A stretch of DNA of 19,326 nucleotides from CAZJYI01 sp964550025 (GCA_964550025.1 CAZJYI010000193.1:1-19326), one strand, 5' to 3'; counted from the stretch's first letter, positions 6,401 through 15,247 are shown. Program-made: numbers and translations. The notes: generated by a model not told the origin, from the sequence alone.

Positions 6401-9400
6401 ATGCTGCGTACCATACGATGTCGCCTTGAGTGGATTGGGCGTCTGTGCACGGCGGTAGATGTCCGCTTTGCTGCCGCGACGGCGGCCGGTGCGAGCGGTG
6501 CGCGGACCCCGGGGTATGTCCGGCCGGCTGGACGAATTTCCGGGGTATTGGCTCTTTGTTGTACCGCAACGTTCCTCTGCGCCGGGCCGCTTTCCCTCTT
6601 TGGTGCTGAACGCTCCGTCTCCGTCGTTTACAGCTTTGACCGGCCGCGGATGGAGGTCGTCGACGGCTTTGCGCGCGTAGGCGTTTCGGATTGCCGGTCG
6701 TACCACGGTATAGGCAAGCCAGTTCTGCCTTTCCGAACAGCGAAGATCCTCTTGCCGCGTGGATCCAAAGTCGAGGCAGTCAGCCTGGATTTTCCGGATC
6801 CGTTGCAGATGCTCAACGTGCTCGCACCCGTGGACTTTGGGCGTACGCCGATTTCCATGGCTGCCGGTCGTCCCGGCTCTACGCGAGCCGCAGACGACCG
6901 CCCGGATCCGGCAATCTACGCATCGGAGGAGCCTTTTCCCGCCGAGCGGGCGCAGATGATGTCGGTCCAGGAAATGTGTGGCTACCGTATCGGCGTCATT
7001 CGCATCTTTCCGGTCCAATACCTGCCCGCCCGAGGCCGGCTCATGTTCGCTCCCCGCGTACGCGTGAGTGTGACCCTTTCCTCTGCGCCTGTGGACCTGA
7101 AGGCTGCGACACGGGTGTCGACCAGGCGATCCGACGTGACCCGCGTGACTGAGTTCGTCGACAACCCCGAGGGCCTGACCGGTTATGCTTCGGCTATCGA
7201 CGCGAGCCGGCCGCCGGCCTCAACCTATGATTGCCTGTTGGTCACCAGGGCGGCCTTCACCAACGCCTTTCGGCCTCTCGTCAGCTACCGGTCGACACAG
7301 GGGCTGGATGTGAAGGTCGTGACCGTCGAGAGCATCCTCTCTGGCTACCCGGGCGTGGACGATGCGGAGAAGGTCCGCAACTGCATTAAGGAGGCGTACG
7401 CGAACTGGGAGATTCAATGCGTCTTGCTGGGCGGCGACATCTCGACGGTCCCGCATCGCGGGGCTTACGGCTACGCCAGTTGGGAGGACACGGAGATTCC
7501 GGCGGATCTGTATTTCGCGTGCCTCGACGGTTCATGGAACAGTGACGGTGACGCGCTTTGGGGCGAACCGAACGATGGCGAGGCGGGCTGTGACGTTGAT
7601 CTCCTCGCCGAGGTGTACGTCGGGCGAGTGCCGGTCGACAGCGAGGCCGAGGCGAGCACGTTTGTCAGCAAGATCCTGGACTACGAGCAAAACGGCGTGG
7701 TCAATGCATGGACGGCCTGTTTCGTAGCCGAGTACCTTGGAAAGAGCTTCGGCTACAATCTCCACGGTGGCAACTGCCTTGACTACTGCACGAATCACCT
7801 GGCCGAATACACCTGCTCGTGGCTGGACGATCGTCCGACGAACGCGGCAACGTGGGGCAGTGCCGAGAGCCTTGCCGCCCTGAATCGGTCGCCGCACATT
7901 GTCCCTCACGCCGGACACGCGACCGAGACCAACCTGATGCGACTGACTCTCTCCGACCTCGATTCGCTCACCAACGACGCTCCCTTTCTGCTCAACAGCA
8001 TGGCGTGCGATTGCGGTGCTTTCGACTACTCCGACTGCATCGCGGAGGAGCTGCTCAAGCGAAACCGCCACGGCGCGTTTGCCCTGGTCGTGAACTCGCG
8101 CTTCGGGTGGTACAGTGTTCTTGACGAGGGGCAGTTCAGCGGGGAGTTCCAGGAGCGATTCTTCCACGAGCTGCTCGTGCAGGGGCATCGCAGGATTGCC
8201 GACGCCAATCAGCGCTCCAGGCACGACATGATCGGCATGGTGGAAACGTCGGGAAACATGACGTACCGGTGGTGCTACTTCGTGGTCAACATGCTGGGCG
8301 ATCCGTGCACGACCCTCGCGTTGGGCGGCGGCATCTCCGTGGCGCCCGGCGGCGGGTGGGCATGTTCCGGTTATGAGGGTGGTCCCTTCAGTCCGTCGAA
8401 CAGTGTCTACAGGCTGAGGAACGTATCCACGTCAAACCTGGCTTGGTCTGCGACGTGCACCGAGCAGTGGGCATTCGCGGCGCCGAGCAACGGCATGCTG
8501 GCCGCGGGGGCTTTCACCAACGTGTCGGTTCGGCTGAATCACCTGGCGGGTCTGCTGGATCCTGCAAGCTACACGAACACGGTCGTTTTCAGCAACCTGA
8601 CCGGCAGGGCCGGTCCGTCGCGCGACGTGGAACTGACCGTGGCACGGCGTGTCCTGGACGGTTTCGTATGGAACACAATGGCGGCAACGCAGTACGTGGG
8701 CACCGCGTTCCCTGTCGAAATCCGTGCGGTAGACCCCACGGGAGATGCCTTTCCCGCGTTTACTGGCAGCGTGGCGGTGACGGGATGGAGAAGCGAAATC
8801 GAGGTCAACCGCATTCAGAATGCCGGATTCGAGTCGTCGGAAGGCTGGGCCTACTACGAGTCGAGTCCGGACTTCTGGTACTACCTGCCCAGGGAGTCGC
8901 CCTCATGGCATACGGAGGGCGACGCCTGTCTGCTCTGCTACAACAGCTATGCAGGCGACTTCCTCGCCGGGGACTACCTTTCATTCTCGCAGGACGTTGA
9001 CTTGACGGACATCGCGCAGATCAGGTTTGACGCAAAACTCGACGGCGGCAGCGATGCGCCCGAAGGCTGTTTTGGGATTTCCGTGCATGTCGACGGTACG
9101 GAGGAGTGGCTTGAGACGGGGTATACTCAATACCTGGACCAGGCAATCGATGTGTCCGCCCTCTTGGGCGTCAAGACAATTGAGATCCGGCAGCAGGCGC
9201 TCAAAGCGCTCATCGGGGGCTCTGACAGGGGCGTGCGGTCATGGTGGGACAACTTCCGGACCTATGCGCAATGCTGGTCCCCCGTCATCGTTGCACCCAC
9301 GACGACAAGCGACTTCGTGGCCGGCAGATGGTCGGGGAACGTCACGGTTTCCGAAGAAGCGCGGTCCACGTTCCTGCGCGCCGATGAAGGGAACGGGTGT

Positions 9401-11788
9401 GCCGGGGAAAGCAATCCCTTCGACGTGGGGCTTCCGCCGTTGGTTCTCGGTGTGCCGGGGAGCGTTGCCGAAAGCGCCGGCGTCGTGACGGGCAGTGTAA
9501 CGCTCGTCGGGGCGACGGTGTCGAACCTGGTCGTGTCTCTTTTTTCGGACGACACCACGGAGGTGACGGTCACGAACACTGTGACCGTGCCGGCGGGAGA
9601 GACGAACGGGACTTTTGAACTGCGGCTACTGAACGACGACGAGTTGGACGGAACGCAAGATGCAACGATCATAGCCGCTGCAACCGGTTACCGCAGCGGC
9701 AGGGCCGTGATCCGGGTGCATGACAACGAAACGGCTGCGCTGGGTGTTGTTCTGCCGGAGCAGGCGGCCGAAGGCGACGGCGTGGTGACCGGCCAGGTGA
9801 GCGTCAGTTCCGTGGTGGACACCAACGTGACGATCGCGCTCCTGTCGGACGATTCGTCCGAGGTCGTCGTGCCGTCCGGGGTGACCGTTCTGGAGGGGCG
9901 GCAGAGCGCCCTGTTTGAAGTGACCATCGTGGACGATGGCGAGATCGATGGGGAGCAATCCGCCACAGTCACGGCACACGTCGAAAACTGGAGTGACGGC
10001 AGTGATACGATGACCGTGCAGGACAACGACCCCAGGTGTCTGATCGTGAGTGTGCCCGTGCGGTCGGCCGAGGGGGAGGGGGTGCTGGTGATGGCTGGAG
10101 CCATCGGCATTCCCGGGACGTTGACGAACGACCTCGAGGTTTCGCTCCGCTCTGACGCCCCATCGGTCGTGACGGTTACGTCGCTGGTTACGGTCGCGGC
10201 CGGGACGACGTCGGTGACGTTTGACGTGTACGTCGGAGACGATGCCGTATGCGACGGCGTCCAGACGGCTTCCGTGTCGGCGACTGCTCTCGACTTCGCG
10301 CCGGCGAGCGACGAGATCGCGGTACACGACAACGACGTTCATCATTTTCGGTTCGACACCATTGACTCCCCGCAAACGGCGGCTGTGCATTTTTCCGTGA
10401 CCCTTGCAGCATGCGACATCAACGGTGTGCCGATGCCCGCGTTCACGGGGACGGTCAGCCTGGCGGCGAATGGTGCGGGGGGGATGTTGGCGCTTAGTCC
10501 GACGAGTGTGTCTGCTTTCGTCGATGGACAATGGCCGGGAGACGTGGCGGTGCACGCGGTGGATGCTGGCGTGAGGCTCGAAGCCTCCGACGGCGCGGGT
10601 CATGCAGGGACCAGCAGCGTTTTCGACGTGATGTCTGGCCCGCTCGACCACTTCGTGTGGGGGGCGGTCGCGTCGACGCAGTATGTCGATTTCCCGTTTC
10701 CGGCAACGCTTGAGGCCTGTGACGCGAACGGGTATGTCGTGTCCGACTTCACCGGCACCGTCGGCCTTACCGCATGGGAGGGAGGGACGCCGGATGACGA
10801 CACGAGCATGACTGGTGTGATCACGAACGCCGGTTTTGAGACGGCCGGCGATTGGTCGTACTACGAATCGGACCCGGACTTCTGGTACTACCTTCCCAGG
10901 ACATCTCCCCAATGGCATACGGAAGGCTCCGCGAGCCTTTACTGCTACAACAGTTGGCGGGGCTACTATGTCGCGGGGGACTATCTGGCACTTTCCCAGG
11001 ATGTGGATCTGACGGGTGTTGCGCAGATCAGGTTCGATGTCAAGCTGGACGGCGGCAGTGCGGCGCCTGAAGGTTGTTTCGGGATCTCGGTGCGCGTAGA
11101 CGGGACGGAGGAGTGGGGAGAGACGGGGTATGCTGAATACTTGGACCAGGTGATTGAAGTGTCTGCGCTGTCGGGAGTCAGGACGGTCGAGATCCGACAG
11201 GAGGCCCTGAAGCGACACACCAGTGGCTCGGGCAAGACGGTGTGGTCATGGTGGGACAACTTCCGTGCGTACGGTCCCGGGCCGCCTCCCGTGGTAATTG
11301 CCCCCACGACTACCACCAGTTTCGCGGCGGGCGCCTGGTCGGGGAACGTGACGCTTCTCGGGGAGGCGACGAACGTGTTCCTCTATGCGGATGACGGGGA
11401 AGGGCATACCGGACATTCCGAGGCGATTGGAACGGTTGTTACCATTGGAGACAGGGATTCCGATGGCGACGGGCTCACTGACTGGGAGGAGCTCGTTGCG
11501 GGAACCAGTCCGACGAATGCCGGGGACTGCTTCAGAATCAATGAGTGCGCGGTGATGCCGGGCACGCGCGCGTTTGTCCTGCGTTGGGACACCGTAACAG
11601 GCAGAACATACTCGGTCTACTGGACCACGAACCTGCCTCCTTCATGGACGACCGACGGCATCCTGTTTCCGGGCGATGGATCGCGGATGACCTACACGAA
11701 CCTGCACGGCGACACGCTCAAGCAGTGCTTCCGACTGCGCGTGCAAAGAGAGAACGGTGCGGTCGTGCCCCCGGGCAGCGGACATTGA
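6401..11788 (+). CDS. Secreted C25 (gingipain-type) cysteine peptidase with a long modular tail
   Basis: This is a 1795-residue protein. A hydrophobic export segment lies at residues about 46-66, ending FGA, after an unusually long n-region; the ATG is the only one before it. Residues about 72-245 resemble the C25 propeptide (Y-H-G-I-G-K-P-V-L-P). The catalytic domain spans about 275-645 with LLGGD (347-351), the presumed catalytic H506 (in HAGHATE) and C536 (in NSMAC), matching the GHG and SVAC sites of gingipains. Next come a BACON-like segment (about 650-750), an Ig-like module interrupted by a 155-residue jelly-roll (about 752-1007), three Calx-beta-like repeats with DDxxxDGxQ motifs (about 1008-1312), an uninterrupted Ig-like module (about 1313-1412), a third Ig-like module with the same insertion (about 1415-1680), and a DSDGDGLTDWEE calcium-binding motif (about 1685) followed by the TYSVYWTTNL tail common in PVC secreted proteins. 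There is no PEP-CTERM or type IX secretion tail. It probably degrades proteins outside the cell or matures surface proteins. Confidence 0.88.
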   Translation: MLRTIRCRLEWIGRLCTAVDVRFAAATAAGASGARTPGYVRPAGRISGVLALCCTATFLCAGPLSLFGAERSVSVVYSFDRPRMEVVDGFARVGVSDCRSYHGIGKPVLPFRTAKILLPRGSKVEAVSLDFPDPLQMLNVLAPVDFGRTPISMAAGRPGSTRAADDRPDPAIYASEEPFPAERAQMMSVQEMCGYRIGVIRIFPVQYLPARGRLMFAPRVRVSVTLSSAPVDLKAATRVSTRRSDVTRVTEFVDNPEGLTGYASAIDASRPPASTYDCLLVTRAAFTNAFRPLVSYRSTQGLDVKVVTVESILSGYPGVDDAEKVRNCIKEAYANWEIQCVLLGGDISTVPHRGAYGYASWEDTEIPADLYFACLDGSWNSDGDALWGEPNDGEAGCDVDLLAEVYVGRVPVDSEAEASTFVSKILDYEQNGVVNAWTACFVAEYLGKSFGYNLHGGNCLDYCTNHLAEYTCSWLDDRPTNAATWGSAESLAALNRSPHIVPHAGHATETNLMRLTLSDLDSLTNDAPFLLNSMACDCGAFDYSDCIAEELLKRNRHGAFALVVNSRFGWYSVLDEGQFSGEFQERFFHELLVQGHRRIADANQRSRHDMIGMVETSGNMTYRWCYFVVNMLGDPCTTLALGGGISVAPGGGWACSGYEGGPFSPSNSVYRLRNVSTSNLAWSATCTEQWAFAAPSNGMLAAGAFTNVSVRLNHLAGLLDPASYTNTVVFSNLTGRAGPSRDVELTVARRVLDGFVWNTMAATQYVGTAFPVEIRAVDPTGDAFPAFTGSVAVTGWRSEIEVNRIQNAGFESSEGWAYYESSPDFWYYLPRESPSWHTEGDACLLCYNSYAGDFLAGDYLSFSQDVDLTDIAQIRFDAKLDGGSDAPEGCFGISVHVDGTEEWLETGYTQYLDQAIDVSALLGVKTIEIRQQALKALIGGSDRGVRSWWDNFRTYAQCWSPVIVAPTTTSDFVAGRWSGNVTVSEEARSTFLRADEGNGCAGESNPFDVGLPPLVLGVPGSVAESAGVVTGSVTLVGATVSNLVVSLFSDDTTEVTVTNTVTVPAGETNGTFELRLLNDDELDGTQDATIIAAATGYRSGRAVIRVHDNETAALGVVLPEQAAEGDGVVTGQVSVSSVVDTNVTIALLSDDSSEVVVPSGVTVLEGRQSALFEVTIVDDGEIDGEQSATVTAHVENWSDGSDTMTVQDNDPRCLIVSVPVRSAEGEGVLVMAGAIGIPGTLTNDLEVSLRSDAPSVVTVTSLVTVAAGTTSVTFDVYVGDDAVCDGVQTASVSATALDFAPASDEIAVHDNDVHHFRFDTIDSPQTAAVHFSVTLAACDINGVPMPAFTGTVSLAANGAGGMLALSPTSVSAFVDGQWPGDVAVHAVDAGVRLEASDGAGHAGTSSVFDVMSGPLDHFVWGAVASTQYVDFPFPATLEACDANGYVVSDFTGTVGLTAWEGGTPDDDTSMTGVITNAGFETAGDWSYYESDPDFWYYLPRTSPQWHTEGSASLYCYNSWRGYYVAGDYLALSQDVDLTGVAQIRFDVKLDGGSAAPEGCFGISVRVDGTEEWGETGYAEYLDQVIEVSALSGVRTVEIRQEALKRHTSGSGKTVWSWWDNFRAYGPGPPPVVIAPTTTTSFAAGAWSGNVTLLGEATNVFLYADDGEGHTGHSEAIGTVVTIGDRDSDGDGLTDWEELVAGTSPTNAGDCFRINECAVMPGTRAFVLRWDTVTGRTYSVYWTTNLPPSWTTDGILFPGDGSRMTYTNLHGDTLKQCFRLRVQRENGAVVPPGSGH
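8819..11422 (+). repeat. Duplicated jelly-roll insertion plus host-module tail in the C25 protein (copies at about 8819-9415 and 10826-11422)
   Basis: Both copies start N-A-G-F-E, contain PDFWYYLPR, WHTEG, DYL-x-x-SQDVDLT, PEGCFGIS and SWWDNFR, and continue into the A-P-T-T-T end of the host Ig-like module. They are about 600 bp each and about 2.0 kb apart, clearly alike at both DNA and protein level. The inserted domain resembles CBM4/9-type or galactose-binding-like carbohydrate modules. Confidence 0.85.
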
Positions 11789-11883
11789 ACGGCGTTCACT
11801 CGTCGTCGGCACCGTTCCCGTGTCCGGTTCGCTGGCCACCGGCAATGCTCAGAAAAACGTCACTGAAACGAGTCCGCTGCGGA

Positions 11884-13155
11884 TCATGGCCGGCCGCTTC
11901 GGACTTCATCTCTGGTTGACAGGTAACGTCGCAAGGCTTCTGCAAGGTCGGCGCCGAAGGCACGCGCGGATTCTGTCGTGACGGCTTTGCCGGCCGCATT
12001 CGCGTACGGCAGCTCGAGTGTCGTGGCCAGACGAATGCCCGGCAGGTCCTGAGCCCAACGGCCGAAGCTGGTGCCCTGGCGGTAGTTGGCTTTCGTGTTC
12101 CAGGCCCGTCCGAACGGCAGATTGTCTGAGGCGCGATGCGGCAAGGGGCCCTTGCCGCACGTTTCGAGGATGGCGGCGAATGCGCACTGCTCGCCCCACA
12201 CGGCGGTGGATTCGCTGCCGACCAGGTAGATGACCTCATTGTGTTTGCCGCGAATGTAGGGGCAGTGGAGATCGAGTGCCACCGCCAGCCGCCCCCGCGA
12301 CCATTCGGGCACAAGCTTGCGGAGTGCGCGCACAGACGGGTAGAGAGTCTCTCCACCGTAGTCGCGATTGTGGTCGCGCGGCTTGCGGTTCTTGCCCTGG
12401 TCGCCCCGCTCGACACCGTCGAGGTCCATGAACGGGACGGCCAGGATTTCGACGTGCTTCCGGAACCATTCGCCGGTTGTGCCGTTTTCGAGCGTTTTGG
12501 CCAGTAGCCCTTCGAGAGCATAACTGGCCATGGTTTCACAGGCGTGGTGTCGGCAGGTGACCAGAACGCGGTGCCGCGGTGCCGTGGCTATGCAGCCTGC
12601 ATGCAACCGCGGGTTGGACCGTCCGTCCCTTGTTGTGCAGAGTTCCTCCACGCGCACGTGCCCACGGTCTCCATGCTGCTTCAGGAATTCGTCCAGATCA
12701 GAGCGCTGGTACGGCATGGTGTAGCAGAAACGGACGTCATCTTCACCGGTCTCGAAGGAGTACGAGAAACGGACTCCCTTGGGAGTTGCCCGGACGGTAT
12801 CCGTTCCCATCCACTGCCATGTTCTGCCTTTGTCGCGACTGACGGCGGGACCGCGTACCCCGATGACGTTCTTGTTCGTGAAATGAAAAGTCAGTGTGCG
12901 CGCGGCTGCCCCGCGGATACGAAATCCCCAGTAGAACCACCAGCCCTTCGTGTCGCGAAGTTCCTGGTGCAGGAATACAGAGTCGCCCTCAGTCCTCTCG
13001 AGCACGATGTTGCCGCCCGGATACTTGGCGTCGACTGTGACGGGCGGCGCGGGCCGCGCGCCAGTCGACAGGTGGTTCTGGGCGGCCGGGGAAGCGTTCA
13101 GAACACACCACGCGAGTATGGCGGCGGCGTGCACGCGGATGTTCCCCACACTCAT
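11884..13155 (-). CDS. Exported M14 zinc carboxypeptidase with cytosolic-carboxypeptidase-like N-terminal domain
   Basis: This is a 423-residue protein. The ATG at 13155 was chosen over upstream codons because it follows GAGGAGG at ideal distance and begins a signal peptide (residues 1-26, ending SPAAQ). Residues about 40-165 form a beta-rich domain (GWWFYWGFRI, SRDKGRTWQWM) like the N-terminal domain of eukaryotic AGTPBP1/CCP carboxypeptidases and their bacterial relatives. The peptidase domain (about 165-415) has H204-x2-E207, MDLDGV (equivalent of NPDG), the NRDY substrate site with R264, third zinc ligand H297 in LDLHCPY, and the general-base Glu E381 in TLELPY. All catalytic residues are present. 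It removes C-terminal residues from peptides, presumably in the periplasm. It converges on the C25 gene with a 95-bp gap in which I see no strong terminator, and lies downstream of the permease on the same strand. Confidence 0.88.
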   Translation of the reverse strand: MSVGNIRVHAAAILAWCVLNASPAAQNHLSTGARPAPPVTVDAKYPGGNIVLERTEGDSVFLHQELRDTKGWWFYWGFRIRGAAARTLTFHFTNKNVIGVRGPAVSRDKGRTWQWMGTDTVRATPKGVRFSYSFETGEDDVRFCYTMPYQRSDLDEFLKQHGDRGHVRVEELCTTRDGRSNPRLHAGCIATAPRHRVLVTCRHHACETMASYALEGLLAKTLENGTTGEWFRKHVEILAVPFMDLDGVERGDQGKNRKPRDHNRDYGGETLYPSVRALRKLVPEWSRGRLAVALDLHCPYIRGKHNEVIYLVGSESTAVWGEQCAFAAILETCGKGPLPHRASDNLPFGRAWNTKANYRQGTSFGRWAQDLPGIRLATTLELPYANAAGKAVTTESARAFGADLAEALRRYLSTRDEVRSGRP

Positions 13156-13160
13156 GGTCG

Positions 13161-13168
13161 CTCCTCCT
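13161..13168 (-). promoter_or_regulatory. Shine-Dalgarno that fixes the M14 start
   Basis: On the minus strand the sequence GAGGAGGAG precedes the ATG at 13155 by about 6 bases. No other start candidate in this frame has a comparable site. Confidence 0.75.
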
Positions 13169-13205
13169 CGTGGTCCCCGCCTGGAACGGCGGCCTGACCC
13201 CTTCC

Positions 13206-13235
13206 TTGAACGGTGACTTGCCGATATTGAACGGT
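13206..13235. promoter_or_regulatory. Paired TTGAACGGT direct repeats
   Basis: TTGAACGGT occurs at 13206-13214 and 13227-13235, 21 bp apart or two helical turns, and a weaker TGGAACGGC is at 13182-13190. They lie 50-80 bp upstream of the M14 start. Spacing on one DNA face suggests a regulator site; no regulator gene is in the window. Confidence 0.3.
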
Positions 13236-13326
13236 TCTGTCTTGCCATGCCAGTCGCAAATCAACTTTCAGTTGCCCTTGCGGATAGCGCAGCACGGGAT
13301 GCGCGGCGGGTGGTACTCGGACACGT

Positions 13327-13364
13327 GCATCGCGTCCACCTCGGTGTCGGAGATGGTGCGATGC
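13327..13364 (-). terminator. Possible hairpin at the end of the permease gene
   Basis: GCATCGC and GCGATGC form a 7-bp stem, with a further ACC/GGT pair beyond a bulge, starting 9 bases past the TAG at 13373. There is no T-run after it on the minus strand, so it is a poor intrinsic terminator and may only protect the 3' end. Confidence 0.25.
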
Positions 13365-13372
13365 GGCGGGGT

Positions 13373-15247
13373 CTATTTGCGCCGGCGTCTGGCGACGAGG
13401 ATCACCGACCGGAATTCCTGCTCTGTTCGCGCTCTCGTCCAGAGGCTGTGGAACTCCGGATCCTGAAGGACTTGCGCGATGAACATCAACGCCTTGAGGT
13501 GGAAATTCCGTTCGTCTTTGGAACCGACCATGCCGAAGGCCGTGTAGACGACTTCACCTTCCTCGTTCCAGGTGATGCCGAACTTGTTCCTTACGAGAAC
13601 AATGTCGAACAGGTTGTGACCGTCCACGATGACGTGAGGAATCGCGTGAGGAATCGCAACGCCGGGGTAGATGAGGGTGGACGAATCGAGCTCGCGGACT
13701 TTGAGCTTGTCCTCGATCGACCTGGGGTCCAGGCTCCAGCGCTTCGCGAGCGCTTCGGACATGTCGCGGAAAAGTACGTCCCGCGACACCGTCTCGCCGT
13801 AATCGAGCACGATGGCCTTGCGGATGATCGTGTCAAAGCGGTCATCCTCGACCTCGTCGCGCTCCCGGAGGATCGAGAGAAGTTCGCCCTCCAGCGGACA
13901 GTGCTCGGCCACCAGTTCCTGGTCCGTCAGGTTGCCGACCATGCGCACGAAGGCCGAGGTCGGGGCCACGTGCTTCCGGGCATAGACGAAGTACCACAGG
14001 ATCGACAGCACAAAGAACCCGCCCGTGATCACGAGGGGGACTGTGCCCATCCGGGAAATCAGAAAGGCATAGATGAGCACGCCGGCAATCTGTACGTAGG
14101 GGTAGCCGGGCGACCGGAATACGGGTTTGTAGGAGACGACCCGGCTGGCTCGCATGAAGATGACGGCCACGTTCACGAAAATGAACATCAGCAGCTTCAT
14201 CGTGGAGGCGACCTTCACCAGGTCTTCCAGGCTGAAGAAGACGATGCCGGCGATCATGAACACCGCCGTGGCCGCGACGGAAAGCACGGGCGTCTGGAAG
14301 CGCTTGCTCACCGCCGCAAGCTGCTTTGGCACGAGGTTGTCTCGTGACATCGCCATGGGATCGCGGGAGGCGGCCAGCAAGCCGGCATTCCCGGTCGTAA
14401 GGAAGGCGATCACGGCGGCACCGGCGAGCACTACGAATCCCGGCCGTCCGTAGATCTTGGCGGCGGCGAGGGACAGGGGCATTCTCGTGCCGGCGAACTC
14501 CTCTGGTGTCAGGAGGCCCACCGCCACGAGCACGGCCAGAACGTAGCAGAGCGTGACGACCCCGAACGCCAGGAACATCCCCTTGGGAATGGCCTTGCCG
14601 GGGTCCTTCACCTCCTCCGCAACGGATGCAATCTTGGTGAGCCCGCCGAAGGACACGAAGATCATGCCCGTTACGGTGAGAAGCCGCATGGGCCCGCCCG
14701 GCATAAAGGGGACGTAGCGGTTTCCGTCGAGTCCCGGAATCCCACCCACGACCAGGAAGGCCAGGCAGGCCAAGAGAGCGACCACCAGCAGAACCTGCAA
14801 ACGTCCCGTCTCCTTCACGCTGAACAGGTTCAGCACGGCGAAGCAGACCGTGGCGCCGACGGCCAGGCCCCGGGGCGAGATGCCAGGGATGAGCGGGGCC
14901 AGCAGTACGCCGAGGCCGAGCAGCGCGAAGGCGCTCTTCAAAGAGAGAGAGAACCAAGAGGCAAAACCGGTGAAGATCCCGAAGAGTACGCCGAAACTCC
15001 GGGTGACGAAGAAGTACACGCCCCCGGAGCGCGGCATGGCTGTTGCCAGTTCCGCCTTGGACAACATGGCGGGGATGACGAAGACGGAAGCAAGAAGGTA
15101 GGCCAGGATGATTGACGGCCCCGCCTGTGGGTACACGATGGCAGGCAGCACGAAAAGGCCGGAGCTGATCATAGCACCGGCGGAGATGGCAAAGACCTCA
15201 CGCGTGCGGAGTGCTCTCTTCAGTGCGCCGGGTCCATGCGCCGCCAT
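13373..15247 (-). CDS. APC-family amino-acid permease fused to a PTS EIIA type-2 domain
   Basis: This is a 624-residue protein. The ATG at 15247 was chosen because AAGGGGCG lies just upstream and the APC signature follows; the open frame extends to 15448 without a plausible start. Residues about 15-425 carry about twelve membrane helices with ISAGAMISSGLF (21-32), GGLTKIASVAEEVKDPGKAIPKG (201-223) and the SRD-x-M-A-M-SRDN loop typical of APC transporters. After a hydrophilic linker, residues about 490-624 match PTS_EIIA_2: P-G-V-A-I-P-H534 (the phosphorylation site), V-R-x-x-x-G-I-x-W, and a C-terminal HLKAL helix. The transporter probably imports amino acids, and the EIIA domain may adjust it according to phosphorylation state or act as a nitrogen/carbon sensor. 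No EI or HPr is nearby. Confidence 0.9.
   Translation of the reverse strand: MAAHGPGALKRALRTREVFAISAGAMISSGLFVLPAIVYPQAGPSIILAYLLASVFVIPAMLSKAELATAMPRSGGVYFFVTRSFGVLFGIFTGFASWFSLSLKSAFALLGLGVLLAPLIPGISPRGLAVGATVCFAVLNLFSVKETGRLQVLLVVALLACLAFLVVGGIPGLDGNRYVPFMPGGPMRLLTVTGMIFVSFGGLTKIASVAEEVKDPGKAIPKGMFLAFGVVTLCYVLAVLVAVGLLTPEEFAGTRMPLSLAAAKIYGRPGFVVLAGAAVIAFLTTGNAGLLAASRDPMAMSRDNLVPKQLAAVSKRFQTPVLSVAATAVFMIAGIVFFSLEDLVKVASTMKLLMFIFVNVAVIFMRASRVVSYKPVFRSPGYPYVQIAGVLIYAFLISRMGTVPLVITGGFFVLSILWYFVYARKHVAPTSAFVRMVGNLTDQELVAEHCPLEGELLSILRERDEVEDDRFDTIIRKAIVLDYGETVSRDVLFRDMSEALAKRWSLDPRSIEDKLKVRELDSSTLIYPGVAIPHAIPHVIVDGHNLFDIVLVRNKFGITWNEEGEVVYTAFGMVGSKDERNFHLKALMFIAQVLQDPEFHSLWTRARTEQEFRSVILVARRRRK

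Noticed and set aside
6125..7018. Minus-strand 297-residue open frame across the divergent promoter region
   Set aside because: It overlaps two well-supported genes and both promoters, and its composition is that of a shadow frame.
9626..11218. Minus-strand 530-residue open frame inside the C25 gene
   Set aside because: Rich in Arg and His with no domain; it is antisense to Calx-beta and Ig-like modules that are clearly coding.
11789..11883. Bidirectional terminator between the converging C25 and M14 genes
   Set aside because: Only weak, widely spaced inverted words (ACTCGT/ACGAGT) and no stem followed by a T-run.
13247..14347. Plus-strand 366-residue open frame antisense to the permease
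   Set aside because: Acidic/His-rich shadow of the EIIA and permease coding sequence, which has an intact active site.
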